Assembly: GCF_003755175.1 (NCBI RefSeq) | Contig: NZ_RKHX01000001.1 | Coordinates: 868,001-932,000, forward strand | DNA from: Cellulomonas sp. PhB150 | GTDB lineage: Bacteria > Actinomycetota > Actinomycetes > Actinomycetales > Cellulomonadaceae | Direction of reading: 5' to 3' | DNA length: 64,000 nucleotides | Shown: one piece after another, positions 17,394 through 25,837 of the stretch | Layout of the letters: each line of letters starts with the position of its first letter | Position numbering within the stretch: the stretch's first letter is position 1 | Program-made: the position numbers and the translations under genes | Notes under the pieces: model-generated | The model's input: only the letters and a program-made list of their open reading frames with translations | Databases searched by the model: none | What the model was told of the DNA's origin: nothing

Positions 17394-17761
17394 CAGCCCT
17401 CGCCCCGCAGCACGCGCAGGTGGCCCCGACGCGGGGCCTCGGCGAGCTCGGCGGACTCGGTGACGGGTGCCGCCGCCGCTGCGACCCGCGGCCGGCCGGC
17501 CTCGCGCACGGCGTCGGCCAGCGCGAGCAGGTCGTCGTGGCTGGGCGCGGCGGGCTCGAAGTCGGGCGTGAGCCGCACGACCTCCCAGCCGCGCGGTGCC
17601 GTGAGCCGCGACGCGTGCTCGGCGCACAGGTCGTACGAGTGGGGCTCGGCCGTCTGCGCGAGCGGCCCGAGCACGGCCGTGGAGTCGGCGTAGACGTAGG
17701 TCAGCGTGGCGACGGCGGCACGGCCGCAGGCCGAGCGGGAGCACTGCCGGACGGATCTCAC
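17393..17761 (-). CDS. DUF3499 family protein
   Basis: A 122-residue actinobacterial protein. The conserved N-terminus has CSRSACGRAAVATLTYVYADS and then YDLCAEHASRLTAPRGWEV; the cysteines and histidine suggest a bound metal. The C-terminal third is variable and Ala-rich. DUF3499 genes are conserved next to the metallopeptidase-like gene and phosphomannomutase (as Rv3258c in M. tuberculosis). It is divergent from the metallopeptidase-like gene, with 71 nt between, and coupled to the downstream zinc-ribbon gene. Confidence 0.88.
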   Translation of the reverse strand: MRSVRQCSRSACGRAAVATLTYVYADSTAVLGPLAQTAEPHSYDLCAEHASRLTAPRGWEVVRLTPDFEPAAPSHDDLLALADAVREAGRPRVAAAAAPVTESAELAEAPRRGHLRVLRGEG

Positions 17762-17820
17762 CCGCAGAAGGTACTCCCGCGCGCCGACACCCCGCTCCCC
17801 CCACGCCGTGGCACCCGAAC

Positions 17821-17826
17821 TACGAT
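17821..17826 (+). promoter_or_regulatory. -10 box of a predicted leaderless transcript (zincin-like gene)
   Basis: TACGAT fits TANNNT and ends 6 nt before the GTG start at 17833. No Shine-Dalgarno sequence precedes the GTG. This placement predicts that the first base of the mRNA is the first base of the start codon. Confidence 0.45.
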
Positions 17827-17832
17827 GCAGGC

Positions 17833-18306
17833 GTGACGACCGACCCGTACGCCCGCCGTGGGCTCACCACGAGCCGTGGGGCCGGGTCGAGCGCCGCTCC
17901 CGTCCGTCGCCGCGACCGGCGGGGCCACGGCCCGCGCGGCCCGCTGATGCCGACGTCGATGCCCGCCTACCGCACGCGCGCGCAGCGGTTCGACGACTAC
18001 GTCCTCGACGCCGTCGAGCGCATCGAGCGTCGCTGGTCACGCCAGCTCGCGGGCACCGAGTTCGCGGTCGAGGACGTGCCGCCCTCCCACCCGGCGCCGT
18101 GGGAGCACGGCGGCGTGCCGCTCGGGCGCTACTTCCCCGCGGACGCCGGTCAGGCGGCCCGCATCGTCATCTACCGGCGCCCGGTCGAGTCCCGGTCGAA
18201 CGATGCGCTCGACCTGGCGGACCTGGTGCGCGAGGTCGTCGTCGAGCAGGTGGCGCACATGATCGGCCGGGCGCCCGAGGAGATCGACCCCGAGCTGCGC
18301 GACTGA
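17833..18306 (+). CDS. zincin-like metallopeptidase family protein (degenerate active site)
   Basis: A 157-residue protein. After a basic, disordered 40 residues it shows the fold of the minimal zincin metallopeptidase family (RFDDYVLDAVERIERRW, then IVIYRRPVE). The family zinc motif HExxH is here VEQVAH: the first histidine is replaced by valine, so catalysis is doubtful. Such variants appear common in actinobacterial members. The GTG start has no clear ribosome site, but a TACGAT box ends exactly 6 nt before it, suggesting a leaderless transcript. It is divergent from DUF3499. Confidence 0.82.
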   Translation: MTTDPYARRGLTTSRGAGSSAAPVRRRDRRGHGPRGPLMPTSMPAYRTRAQRFDDYVLDAVERIERRWSRQLAGTEFAVEDVPPSHPAPWEHGGVPLGRYFPADAGQAARIVIYRRPVESRSNDALDLADLVREVVVEQVAHMIGRAPEEIDPELRD

Positions 18307-18308
18307 CC

Positions 18309-19880
18309 TCAGCGCGTGCCGACGCGCGGGTCCTGGCGGACGGTGACCGCGGCGCTGGCAGGGTCGGCGGGCACCGGGCTGAGCACCGAGACGAGCGTGC
18401 CGTCGGGGCGCGCGACGTCGGCGACCAGGGCCCACGCGAGCGTCGTCGGGCCGTCGTCGGGCACGAGCTCGAGCGCGGCGACCGTGACGCCGGGCGTCGC
18501 GGTCCCCTGCTTGCCCGGCACCACCGTTCCGGTGCCGACGAGCGTGTCGGCGACCCACGAGCCGGTCGTCCCCGCGGGGACGGAGACCTGCCGCTCCGCG
18601 AGCACGCGACCGTCGGACCCGATCGCGCGCAACGTGCCGGTCGCGCTCCCGGCCTCGCCGACGGCGGTCGCGACCAGCACCCCGCGGGTCCCGCCGGGAA
18701 CCGTGACGATGCCGCTGACCCCCGCAGTCGTGGACGGGACCCAGGCGCGTTCCCTGCTCGGCGCGGGGTCGACCGAGGTCGCCGCGCCGGCGCGCGCGAC
18801 GAGTCCCGACGCGACGACGGCGCGATCGGCGTCGATGACGGCCGTGTACGCGCCCGCCGGCAGCCCGCCCAGCGGCACGTCCGTGACCTCGCCGGGCGCG
18901 AGCTCGATCTCCTGCGCGCCGGGCAGGTCCTGCACGCCGTCGGGTCCGAGCAGCTGGACGTGTGCCGTCGTGGCCTTCTTGCCCGTGACCATGAGCCGCA
19001 GCGCGCCTGCCAGCGGGCTGTCGACGTCGGCCGCGACCACCGACAGACCCGGGACCACCTGGTGCTTGGCGGGTGCGGAGCCTGGGACCACCAGGTCGGT
19101 GCCCAGCGGGGTGAAGCCGTCGAGCGCGGAGTCCTGGAGGTAGGTGGTGATCGCCCCACCGGTCGCGGTGACGCGCACCGCTACCCGCCGCTGCTCGGGC
19201 GCGACGGCGCCGAGCACGACCACGCGCTGCGCACCCGGCGCGACGAGGTAGTGCGACGCCGAGAGGTCGACCTTGCCCGACGGGCCGTAGACCGCGACCG
19301 TGACCTCGGCCGGCGTGGAGCCCGCGGCGGCGATGACGAGCTGCGCGGTGCTGGACAGGTCGGTGGCGCCGCCGACGAGCCACGCGTCCGTCGTCGGGCG
19401 CTGGCAGGACGCGGCCGAGAGACCACGCAGGTCTCCCGCGGTGACGACCGACCCGACGGACGCGGCCACGCGGGCGGCGACCTCGGTGGGCTCCGCGCGC
19501 ACGACCAGCGGCGCGGTCGGGGTGACACGCGCCGCCGACGAGCCGGGGGCCAGCGTCGCGACCGCGTCTCCCCCGGCTGCGGGCGCGACGGAGCCGCCGG
19601 CGGACGACGCCGCCGCGGCCACGAGCGAGAAGATCGGCGCGACGGGCGTGGGGTCGAAGGCCTTGTCGCCGGTGCTGTCCGGCAGGATCAGGGGCCCCGG
19701 GCAGGTCAGCGTGACGGTTCCCGGTGGCACGTCGACGACCGTCCCGTCCAGCGGCGCGGCCGTGTCCTGGTCGGGCAGCCGGACTCCCGCTGCCACGACG
19801 GCGGCGACGAGCGCGACGACGCCGAGCCCCGAGACCGTCCGGACCGTGCGGCCGAGCCATACCGTGCGTCGCGCGCTCAT
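18309..19880 (-). CDS. DUF5719 family protein, membrane-anchored
   Basis: A 523-residue protein with an N-terminal membrane helix (about residues 17-33) and a large extracytoplasmic beta-rich region with recurring 90-100-residue units such as VYGPSGKVDLSASHYLVAPG. It matches DUF5719 proteins, which in actinobacteria lie downstream of the large glycosyltransferase and WhiB genes. The ATG overlaps the glycosyltransferase stop (ATGA), so the two are coupled. It may work with that enzyme at the cell surface; no function is established. Confidence 0.85.
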   Translation of the reverse strand: MSARRTVWLGRTVRTVSGLGVVALVAAVVAAGVRLPDQDTAAPLDGTVVDVPPGTVTLTCPGPLILPDSTGDKAFDPTPVAPIFSLVAAAASSAGGSVAPAAGGDAVATLAPGSSAARVTPTAPLVVRAEPTEVAARVAASVGSVVTAGDLRGLSAASCQRPTTDAWLVGGATDLSSTAQLVIAAAGSTPAEVTVAVYGPSGKVDLSASHYLVAPGAQRVVVLGAVAPEQRRVAVRVTATGGAITTYLQDSALDGFTPLGTDLVVPGSAPAKHQVVPGLSVVAADVDSPLAGALRLMVTGKKATTAHVQLLGPDGVQDLPGAQEIELAPGEVTDVPLGGLPAGAYTAVIDADRAVVASGLVARAGAATSVDPAPSRERAWVPSTTAGVSGIVTVPGGTRGVLVATAVGEAGSATGTLRAIGSDGRVLAERQVSVPAGTTGSWVADTLVGTGTVVPGKQGTATPGVTVAALELVPDDGPTTLAWALVADVARPDGTLVSVLSPVPADPASAAVTVRQDPRVGTR

Positions 19881-22800
19881 GCGCGGACCCCCCGTCGGCG
19901 CCGCACGGGCACGGCGAGCAGCACCGTCACGAGCAGGACGAGGCCCTGCGCGACGAGCCACGGCGTGCGCTGCGGCGCGTCGTAGTGCACCGTCAGGTGG
20001 CCGCCCGCGGCGCCCACCTGGAAGACCTGGCGCCAGCCGTCGTCCACCGCGCGCAGCGAGCGCCCGTCGAGGCGGGCCTGCCAGTGCGGGTCGGCCCGCT
20101 CGGCGAGGACGAGCAGCCGCTCGCCGCTGCCCGCCGGGACCGTCGTGTCGACGCTGCGCTGGTCGGACGCGACGGCGGTGGCAGCCGTGGCGGGATCGGC
20201 CAGGTCAGCGCCCTGCGGGGCGATCCGCGCCCAGGAGGTCACCGCGGTGTCCGCGTCGCGGGTCAGGGGCTGGACCCGCCACAGGGTGCCGCGCGCGCTC
20301 TGCGTGACGCGCTCGAGGCCGGCCGTGGAGTCCAGGGTCGCGACGAGCCGCTCGCGCGCGGTCCGGGCCGCGCTCGAGTCGCGGGTGTCGGTCGCGACCG
20401 ACGGGACGAGCACGTCGCTGACGGCGAGCGCGCCGAGCGGGCCGGCGACGTCGCCGGACGCCCCACCGACGAGCCGTGCGACGAGGTCCTCGACCTCCGC
20501 CGCGGCGGCGTCCGGCCCGCGCACGGACGCATCGGTCAGCCCGCCGACGAGCAGGCGGGTGCTCACGGCCGCGGCCTGGTCGACGAGCAGGGGGCCGTCG
20601 CCGCGCAGGAGCTGCCAGGTGACGTCCGGGCCGGCGCTCGCTCCTGCGGGTGCGGCGGCGAGCGCGAGGACCCGCGAGGCGTCGGGCGAGGTCTGGGACT
20701 GGCGGCCGACCGCGGGGACGATCTCGTCGTCGATCGCGCGCAGCGCCACGGCGTCTCCCGTCCGTGCCTGCCAGGTCCACCCACCCAGCCAGGCCACGGG
20801 GGCGGCGACCGCGACGACGGTGACGAGCGCGACCAGCGGCTGGCGCCACCCGAAGCTCTGGTGCCCGAGCCGGGCCTGCAGCCGGTCCGCGCCGAGCACG
20901 GCCGCGGTGAGCAGCCCGAGCCCGGCGAGCGACAGGAGGGGGCCCGTCCAGCCGTACGCGGTCACGCCGTCCTGCACGCCGACCGGGACGCGCGCGACGA
21001 GCGTCGCGGCGGCGAGCCCGATCGCGGCGACCATCCAGGCGGCGCGCACCGCGCGAGCCGCGGGCGCTCCCCGCAGGAGCGCGAGGAGGGCGAGGAGCAC
21101 GACGACGGCGCCGGCGAGCAGCGGCCACACGTCGGCGACGGGCTCGGCCCAGGACGGCACGAGCGCGGCCGCGTCGGCCGGCAGCCCGAGCAGCCGCTCG
21201 ACCGGGGTGGCGGGGTCGCCGGCGACCGGCAGGCCCGGCCCGGCGACCAGGAGCCGCCAGCCGGGCAGGCCACGCCGGGCGGCCTCGACGAGCGTCGGGC
21301 CGAGCAGGACGAGCGCCGGCGCGAGCACGAGGAGCAGGCGAGCCCGGCTGCGCCGTGCGCAGAGGGCCACGACGAGCAGCGCGAGGGCTCCGGGCAGGAG
21401 CAGGACGGGCGCGCCGGCGGCGACGACGGCGAACGCGAGGCCCGCCGCAGCGGCGGCGGTCAGCGAGCCGGTCGGGTCGGGTGCGCCGACGAGCTCGCCG
21501 CTGACCCGCTGCGTGGGGATCGTGGGGTTGCCCCGCACGGGCGTGTCGACGTCCGCCTCGTCGGCGGCCTCCTCGTGGCTGGCCGTGGCCACCCCGGACA
21601 GCACCTGGTCGACGCGCTGGACGCCGACGGCCCGGGCGACGCCCAGCACCACCCAGGGCAGCGTCGCGTGCGCGAGGACCGCACCGAGGCGCCCCTGGCC
21701 CAGGCCGAGCAGCAGCGCGGGCGCCCCGGCCCACACGATGGCGGCCCAGGCGCGCACGCCGACCGAGCGCGTCGCGGCACCGGCGGCCGCCCACGCGCCG
21801 AGCCCGGCGAGCAGCACCGAGCCGAGCAGCAGCGCCGAGACGGCACCGGTGAGCTGCCCGCCCGCGACGAACGTCGGCGCGGCGAGCACGTCGAGCAGCG
21901 CGTCGGCCGGACCGGGCGCGCCGAGTCCGCCGGCGACCCAGCCCGACGTCGCGGCGGCCCACAGCTGGCCGAGGTCGGAGGCGGCGGGCGCGAGGGCGGC
22001 CCCCACGAGGCGGGCACCGCCCGCGGCGGCGCCGATCAGCGGGCCGAGCGCGACGGCGACGACCAGCACGAGAACCGCGGACACGACGCCGAGGGTCACC
22101 CGCCGGCGCGTCGTGAGCTGTGCGAGCTCGCGCAGCTCGAGCTCGCTCGGCGCCTGGACGACGCGGCGCGCCTCGGCGCGGGCGAGCCGGCGGTCCTGCG
22201 TCTGGCGCCAGACGTCCTGCCAGGTGGCCTGCAACGGGCGCAGGGTGCGTCGGCTGACGGTGCTCGTGCGTCGTGCGGTCGCCCGTGCCCTGACGACGGC
22301 GACGGGCCGGGCGAGCGCCTCGAGCGGCGCGCGCAGCTCGTCGACGGCGAGACCGGGCTGCTTGGCGGTGAGCTGCGCGAGGCTGCGCACCACGCCGAGC
22401 GCGAGCGCGAGGACCGCGACGACCGGCACGAGCAGCAGCGGGGCGGACGCGAGGCGCTGGTGGACCAGCGAGCGGCGGCGGGCCGCGTGCGAGCGGCGGG
22501 CGTCGGGCTCGTCGTGCTCGTCGCGCAGACCCAGGAATCCCGCCTGTGCGTGCCGCACGACGGCCTCGGGCACGACGATGACGCGGTGGCCCGCGAGCCG
22601 CGCACGCCGGGACAGGTCCAGCCCGTCGCCGAACGGGCCGAGGACGGGGTCCGTCCCGCGCAGGGCGTCCCACACGTCGCGCCGGACGAGCGCACCGGCC
22701 AGGCCGACGCCGAGCACGTCGTCGCGCGCGTCGTGCTGCCCCTGGTCCAGCTCGCCGGGCTCGACGTCCGTCATCCGCCGGCCGGACCGCGAGGTGCGCA

Positions 22801-23308
22801 GGCCTGCCTCGAGCAGGCGCTCGGGGTCGGACCAGGTGCGCTGCTTGGCCCCGGCCACCCCGACGGAGCGCGCGCGGGTCACGGCTCGCGTGAGCTCCGC
22901 GAGGGCGCCGGAGGCCGGCGCGCTGTCGTCGTGCAGCAGCCACAGCCAGGTGGCGGGGAGGCCGGCGCCCTCGGCGCCGTCGGCGAGGGCACGGCGGACG
23001 GCGTCGCCGAACGTGCGGGCGCCCGGGACGGAGATCGTCCGGAGGGCCGGTTGCGGCGCGCCCCCGGCGGCGGCGACCGTCTGCTCCAGAAGAGCGCCCA
23101 GCTGCTGGTCGGGGCTCTCGCCCGCGTCGACCAGCACGATGCGCAGCGGACGGCGCGTCTGCGCGGCCAGCGCCGCGAGCGTCGTTGGGAGGTACGTCGT
23201 CAGACCTCGGGTGACGACGACGGCCGTCACCGGCGCGGTCGCCGGTGTCGAGGATGTCGTCGTGGGAAGGTCCACGGGAAGGAGCGTCTCAGTCATGCTG
23301 CGGCCCAT
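19877..23308 (-). CDS. large GT2 glycosyltransferase / multi-pass membrane protein
   Basis: An 1143-residue protein. Residues 1-270 form a GT2 family domain (VTAVVVTRG start, LWLLHDDSAP as the acidic nucleotide-sugar site, then GDGLDLSRRARLAGHRV). A long membrane region with about 10-12 helices (roughly 290-860) and an extracytoplasmic C-terminal domain ending in a last helix (VAQGLVLLVTVLLAV) follow. This layout fits a membrane enzyme that builds or transfers a surface glycan. A second in-frame ATG four codons downstream is an alternative start. It is cotranscribed with DUF5719 and probably follows whiB. The acceptor and sugar are unknown. Confidence 0.85.
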   Translation of the reverse strand: MGRSMTETLLPVDLPTTTSSTPATAPVTAVVVTRGLTTYLPTTLAALAAQTRRPLRIVLVDAGESPDQQLGALLEQTVAAAGGAPQPALRTISVPGARTFGDAVRRALADGAEGAGLPATWLWLLHDDSAPASGALAELTRAVTRARSVGVAGAKQRTWSDPERLLEAGLRTSRSGRRMTDVEPGELDQGQHDARDDVLGVGLAGALVRRDVWDALRGTDPVLGPFGDGLDLSRRARLAGHRVIVVPEAVVRHAQAGFLGLRDEHDEPDARRSHAARRRSLVHQRLASAPLLLVPVVAVLALALGVVRSLAQLTAKQPGLAVDELRAPLEALARPVAVVRARATARRTSTVSRRTLRPLQATWQDVWRQTQDRRLARAEARRVVQAPSELELRELAQLTTRRRVTLGVVSAVLVLVVAVALGPLIGAAAGGARLVGAALAPAASDLGQLWAAATSGWVAGGLGAPGPADALLDVLAAPTFVAGGQLTGAVSALLLGSVLLAGLGAWAAAGAATRSVGVRAWAAIVWAGAPALLLGLGQGRLGAVLAHATLPWVVLGVARAVGVQRVDQVLSGVATASHEEAADEADVDTPVRGNPTIPTQRVSGELVGAPDPTGSLTAAAAAGLAFAVVAAGAPVLLLPGALALLVVALCARRSRARLLLVLAPALVLLGPTLVEAARRGLPGWRLLVAGPGLPVAGDPATPVERLLGLPADAAALVPSWAEPVADVWPLLAGAVVVLLALLALLRGAPAARAVRAAWMVAAIGLAAATLVARVPVGVQDGVTAYGWTGPLLSLAGLGLLTAAVLGADRLQARLGHQSFGWRQPLVALVTVVAVAAPVAWLGGWTWQARTGDAVALRAIDDEIVPAVGRQSQTSPDASRVLALAAAPAGASAGPDVTWQLLRGDGPLLVDQAAAVSTRLLVGGLTDASVRGPDAAAAEVEDLVARLVGGASGDVAGPLGALAVSDVLVPSVATDTRDSSAARTARERLVATLDSTAGLERVTQSARGTLWRVQPLTRDADTAVTSWARIAPQGADLADPATAATAVASDQRSVDTTVPAGSGERLLVLAERADPHWQARLDGRSLRAVDDGWRQVFQVGAAGGHLTVHYDAPQRTPWLVAQGLVLLVTVLLAVPVRRRRGVRA

Positions 23309-23315
23309 GATTGCC

Positions 23316-23351
23316 CGGGGAGCGGGTGCTGCTCGGCAGCGACACTCCCCG
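23316..23351 (-). terminator. nested hairpin after whiB, candidate terminator
   Basis: An outer 7-bp stem (CGGGGAG with CTCCCCG) encloses an inner perfect GCTGC-TCG-GCAGC hairpin. It lies about 33 nt after the whiB stop and just before the glycosyltransferase start. No U tract follows, which is normal for GC-rich actinobacterial terminators. It could also act as an attenuator between the two genes. Confidence 0.45.
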
Positions 23352-23383
23352 TGCTCGCACAGGTTGTCCTCAGGCTGGCTGCG

Positions 23384-23713
23384 TCAGACGACGCGGCGCT
23401 TGAGCTTGCGACGCTCCCGCTCGGACAGGCCACCCCAGATGCCGAACCGCTCGTCGTTGGCGAGTGCGTACTCCAGGCACTCGGACTTGACGTCGCAGCC
23501 GGTGCAGACCTTCTTGGCCTCCCGTGTCGAGCCGCCCTTCTCGGGGAAGAAGGCCTCAGGGTCGGTCTGGGCGCACAGCGCGCGCTCCTGCCAACCCATC
23601 AGCCCGTCGTCCTCGGGCGTGCCGAACAGGGGAAGGACGTTGTCGGGCTGCGACGGTGCAGCCGTCCGTGCGTCGGAGGGGAAGCTCCCGTCGCCGTCGA
23701 GCAGATTCCACAT
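23384..23713 (-). CDS. whiB2: WhiB family transcriptional regulator (WhiB2/WhmD type)
   Basis: A 109-residue iron-sulfur regulator. The four cluster cysteines are C47, C70, C73 and C79 (CxxCxxxxxC spacing in the last three), followed by GIWGG (91-95) and a basic C-terminal tail (RERRKLKRR) for DNA binding. WhiB2/WhmD proteins work with the primary sigma factor and control division and septation genes. The ATG was chosen because GGAGG lies 6 nt upstream and family members begin there; a longer frame exists but reads through the promoter. A strong promoter is visible about 120 nt upstream. Confidence 0.95.
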   Translation of the reverse strand: MWNLLDGDGSFPSDARTAAPSQPDNVLPLFGTPEDDGLMGWQERALCAQTDPEAFFPEKGGSTREAKKVCTGCDVKSECLEYALANDERFGIWGGLSERERRKLKRRVV

Positions 23714-23772
23714 GCGTGCCTCCGTGCGGCTGGTTGCTCGTTCTTGCTTCGGTGATCGTCCGTGAGCGGTTG

Positions 23773-23824
23773 GTCCCAGGTGGGACGGACCCGCGTAGCG
23801 TGCAAGCACCGGCCTGAACCGGTT
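23773..23824 (-). other. short inverted repeats in the whiB 5' leader
   Basis: Two small dyads lie in the whiB untranslated leader. One is GTCCCA-GG-TGGGAC at 23773-23786. The other is the palindrome AACCGGTT at 23817-23824, which sits at the predicted transcription start. They could be protein-binding sites or weak RNA structure; nothing in the sequence identifies the ligand or protein. Confidence 0.3.
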
Positions 23825-23831
23825 GACATGA

Positions 23832-23860
23832 ATTACACGCGTGTCGTTCACCTGCGTCAA
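23832..23860 (-). promoter_or_regulatory. whiB promoter, sigma-70 type
   Basis: Read on the minus strand, a -35 box TTGACG (23855-23860) is separated by exactly 17 nt from a -10 box TGTAAT (23832-23837). Each differs from consensus at one position. The predicted start is near 23825, giving whiB a leader of about 110 nt. It is the best-matching vegetative promoter seen in the window. Confidence 0.7.
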
Positions 23861-23932
23861 GCGGGCCCGTGGTAGTTGTCCGGGTTTGCCGGGTGAACTT
23901 CGGCGCCATGAGGCCTATCGGCGTGTCGCGCC

Positions 23933-23938
23933 TAGTCT
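23933..23938 (+). promoter_or_regulatory. -10 box of a predicted leaderless transcript (TIGR03089 gene)
   Basis: TAGTCT fits the TANNNT pattern of actinobacterial -10 boxes and ends exactly 6 nt before the GTG start at 23945, so transcription should begin at or next to the G of the start codon. No ribosome-binding site is present. The same geometry is seen at 17821-17826 and 53401-53406. Confidence 0.5.
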
Positions 23939-23944
23939 TGAGCA

Positions 23945-24637
23945 GTGCCCCTCCGTGATGTCGCCGCCCTGCTCAGCCAGCTGACCCGTGACCCGGGGCG
24001 CCCCCGGATCACCTGGTACGGCGCCGACTTCGAGCGCGTGGAGCTCTCGGGCGCCGTGCTCGACAACTGGGTGAGCAAGACCACCAACCTGCTCGTCGAG
24101 GAGTTCGACGCCGCCCCCGGCGTGCGCGTCCTGGTCGACCTGCCGCCGCACTGGCGCACGCTCGTGTGGGCGTTGGCGACCTGGCGGACGGGAGCCTGCG
24201 TCGTGCTCGACGGCGAGGCCGACGTCGTGGTGACGTCCCGCCCGGAGCAGCACTCCGGGCACGCCGTCGTCGCGGTGTCCCTGCCCGCGCTCGCCCGCCG
24301 CTTCGACGGCACGCTGCCGCGCGGGGCGGTCGACGCCGCCGCAGCCGTCATGACCTACGGCGACGCGATCGGGTGGCTGCCGCCGACCGAGCCCGGCTCC
24401 CCCGCGCTCGAGGGCGTGCCCTACGCGGAGCTGGCCGGCTGGTGGACGGCGGCCGACGAGGCACGGGTGGCGCTCGACACCGGCGACGACACGGCCGCGT
24501 TCCTGCGGCGAGTGGTGGGGTCGTTGGCGGGCGACGGGTCCGTCGTGGCGATCTCGTCGGCGCGAGCCCTGGAGCTGGACGCGAACGACGGCGCGCGCGG
24601 CCGCCTGCTGGAGACCGAGCGCGCCGTCGAGGGCTGA
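23945..24637 (+). CDS. TIGR03089 family protein
   Basis: A 230-residue actinobacterial protein of the TIGR03089 family (Rv3268 in M. tuberculosis), related to the N-terminal part of AMP-binding enzymes but lacking their adenylation core. Conserved pieces include RITWYGADFERVELSGAVLDNWV near the start and VRVLVDLPPHWRTLVWALATW. It starts with GTG without a ribosome site; a -10-like TAGTCT ends 6 nt upstream, so the mRNA is probably leaderless. It is divergent from whiB and converges on the first Ig-like gene. The function is unknown. Confidence 0.88.
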   Translation: MPLRDVAALLSQLTRDPGRPRITWYGADFERVELSGAVLDNWVSKTTNLLVEEFDAAPGVRVLVDLPPHWRTLVWALATWRTGACVVLDGEADVVVTSRPEQHSGHAVVAVSLPALARRFDGTLPRGAVDAAAAVMTYGDAIGWLPPTEPGSPALEGVPYAELAGWWTAADEARVALDTGDDTAAFLRRVVGSLAGDGSVVAISSARALELDANDGARGRLLETERAVEG

Positions 24638-24641
24638 CCTG

Positions 24642-25721
24642 TCAGTTGACGGCCAGGTACTCCGTGAAGCCGTTGCTCGTGTCGGTGACCTTCCAGACGG
24701 CGCCCCTGAGCGCACTCGCCGGGACCAGTGCCACGGCACCCAGGTCCTTCGACTCGCCCGACGCGATCATGACCGGGTCGGAGTCGATGAGCGCGGGGTC
24801 ACCCTCGGTGTACGTCTTGCCATCGCCGCCGACGAGGACGACCTTGAGGCCGGACTGAGCGTTCCCCGTGCCCTCGCCGATGTAGTAGACGCGCGTGCTC
24901 AGCGCGTAGTAGCGCGTGCCTGTTGCCGGGGTGTGGGCACCCGCCTTCACGGCATCCGTCGTGACGTCGTCGGTCCCGAAGGACGCGAGGGCCCACTCGT
25001 TCAGCTCGGCGTACTGGCCGATCGCGAACGGGTCCGCGACGGACGAGCGCACCCACAGGGTCGCCACCTTGCTCGCGACCTTGCCGGCCTTGTTGCTGAC
25101 CACGACGCGGTAGTCGGTGCCGTCGAACGCCGTCCTCGTGCTCACCACGATGCTCGCGCTCGTCTTGCCCGACACGGTCGCCCACGCGCCACCGTCGACC
25201 GACTTCTGCCACTGGTAGTGCAGCGCGTGACCTGCGGCCTTGACCGTGAACGTCGCCTTGGAGCCCGTCTTCACGAGGACGGTGCGCGGGTTCGTCGTCA
25301 CCTTCGGCTTCGACACGACGACGAGCCTCGCGGACTTCGAGGTGACGGTGCCCTTCGCCCCGCGGACGACGACGCGGTAGCGCGCCCCGTCGACCTTGCT
25401 CGAGGTCTTCACCGAGTAGGAGGACTTCTTCGCGCCCGAGATCTTCGCGAACGACTTCTTGCCGGGCTTGCTCACGTACCACTGGTAGGTGAGCTTGGTG
25501 CCCTTGGCGCCGACCTTGAACGTCGCCTTCTTGCCGGCGACGACGGTGAGCGACCTCGGCGCGGTGGTGACCTTCGTCGTGACTGCCTTCGCAGCAGCCT
25601 GGTGCGTCACCACGGCCGAGGTCACGGGGGCGGCGTTCGCGGGAGCGACGAGGCCGAGGGCAAGGGCGCCACCGAGGACGGCGGCGATGCCGGCGCGGAG
25701 GGCCATCGGGCGGGCAGACAT
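24642..25721 (-). CDS. secreted protein with Ig-like repeats (paralogue 1)
   Basis: A 359-residue protein with a signal peptide (cleavage after about AANA, residue 27) and at least two immunoglobulin-like units. Each has a LTYQWYV or LHYQWQK strand, a (V/F)DG(A/T)(R/D)YRVVV strand and a Lys/Thr-rich linker. The last 120 residues form a separate domain. There is no LPxTG signal or membrane anchor, so it is probably released or bound to the wall non-covalently. It is 62% or so alike (by eye) to the neighbouring paralogue in the first 150 residues, but the C-terminal parts differ. The ATG has a GAGGAA site upstream. Confidence 0.8.
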   Translation of the reverse strand: MSARPMALRAGIAAVLGGALALGLVAPANAAPVTSAVVTHQAAAKAVTTKVTTAPRSLTVVAGKKATFKVGAKGTKLTYQWYVSKPGKKSFAKISGAKKSSYSVKTSSKVDGARYRVVVRGAKGTVTSKSARLVVVSKPKVTTNPRTVLVKTGSKATFTVKAAGHALHYQWQKSVDGGAWATVSGKTSASIVVSTRTAFDGTDYRVVVSNKAGKVASKVATLWVRSSVADPFAIGQYAELNEWALASFGTDDVTTDAVKAGAHTPATGTRYYALSTRVYYIGEGTGNAQSGLKVVLVGGDGKTYTEGDPALIDSDPVMIASGESKDLGAVALVPASALRGAVWKVTDTSNGFTEYLAVN

Positions 25722-25769
25722 GGGTGTTCCTCTTCCTGACAGGTGCTGGCGCAGAGCGGCGCCGTCAGA

Positions 25770-25798
25770 GAATCGGTTGCTGCAGGCTCCGGCTTGAG
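25770..25798 (-). promoter_or_regulatory. motility-sigma-like promoter element of Ig-like gene 1
   Basis: On the minus strand CTCAAG is followed 16 nt later by CCGATTC, 49 nt before the ATG. The same two blocks with the same spacing lie before the neighbouring paralogue. The blocks resemble sigma-28 (FliA/SigD) promoters, which have a TAAA and a CCGAT box, although the gap is one or two bases longer. The assignment is an inference. Confidence 0.4.
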
Positions 25799-25799
25799 C

Positions 25800-25830
25800 C
25801 GGACGGCACACCCGCCGGGTGTGCCGTCCG
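25800..25830 (-). terminator. perfect 14-bp hairpin between the two Ig-like genes
   Basis: CGGACGGCACACCC pairs perfectly with GGGTGTGCCGTCCG across a GCC loop. It lies 7 nt after the stop of paralogue 2 and just before the promoter element of paralogue 1, so it should terminate transcription of paralogue 2 and insulate paralogue 1. Confidence 0.75.
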
Positions 25831-25837
25831 TCTCAGG

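Noticed and set aside
19724..23755. Long plus-strand frames (1343 and 1206 codons) opposite the large glycosyltransferase
   Set aside because: Same antisense artefact; the minus strand has the clear GT2 and membrane pattern and an ATGA overlap with DUF5719.
23714..23860. Longer start for whiB (49 extra residues)
   Set aside because: The extension would run through the predicted promoter and has no WhiB homology; the internal ATG has an ideal GGAGG site.
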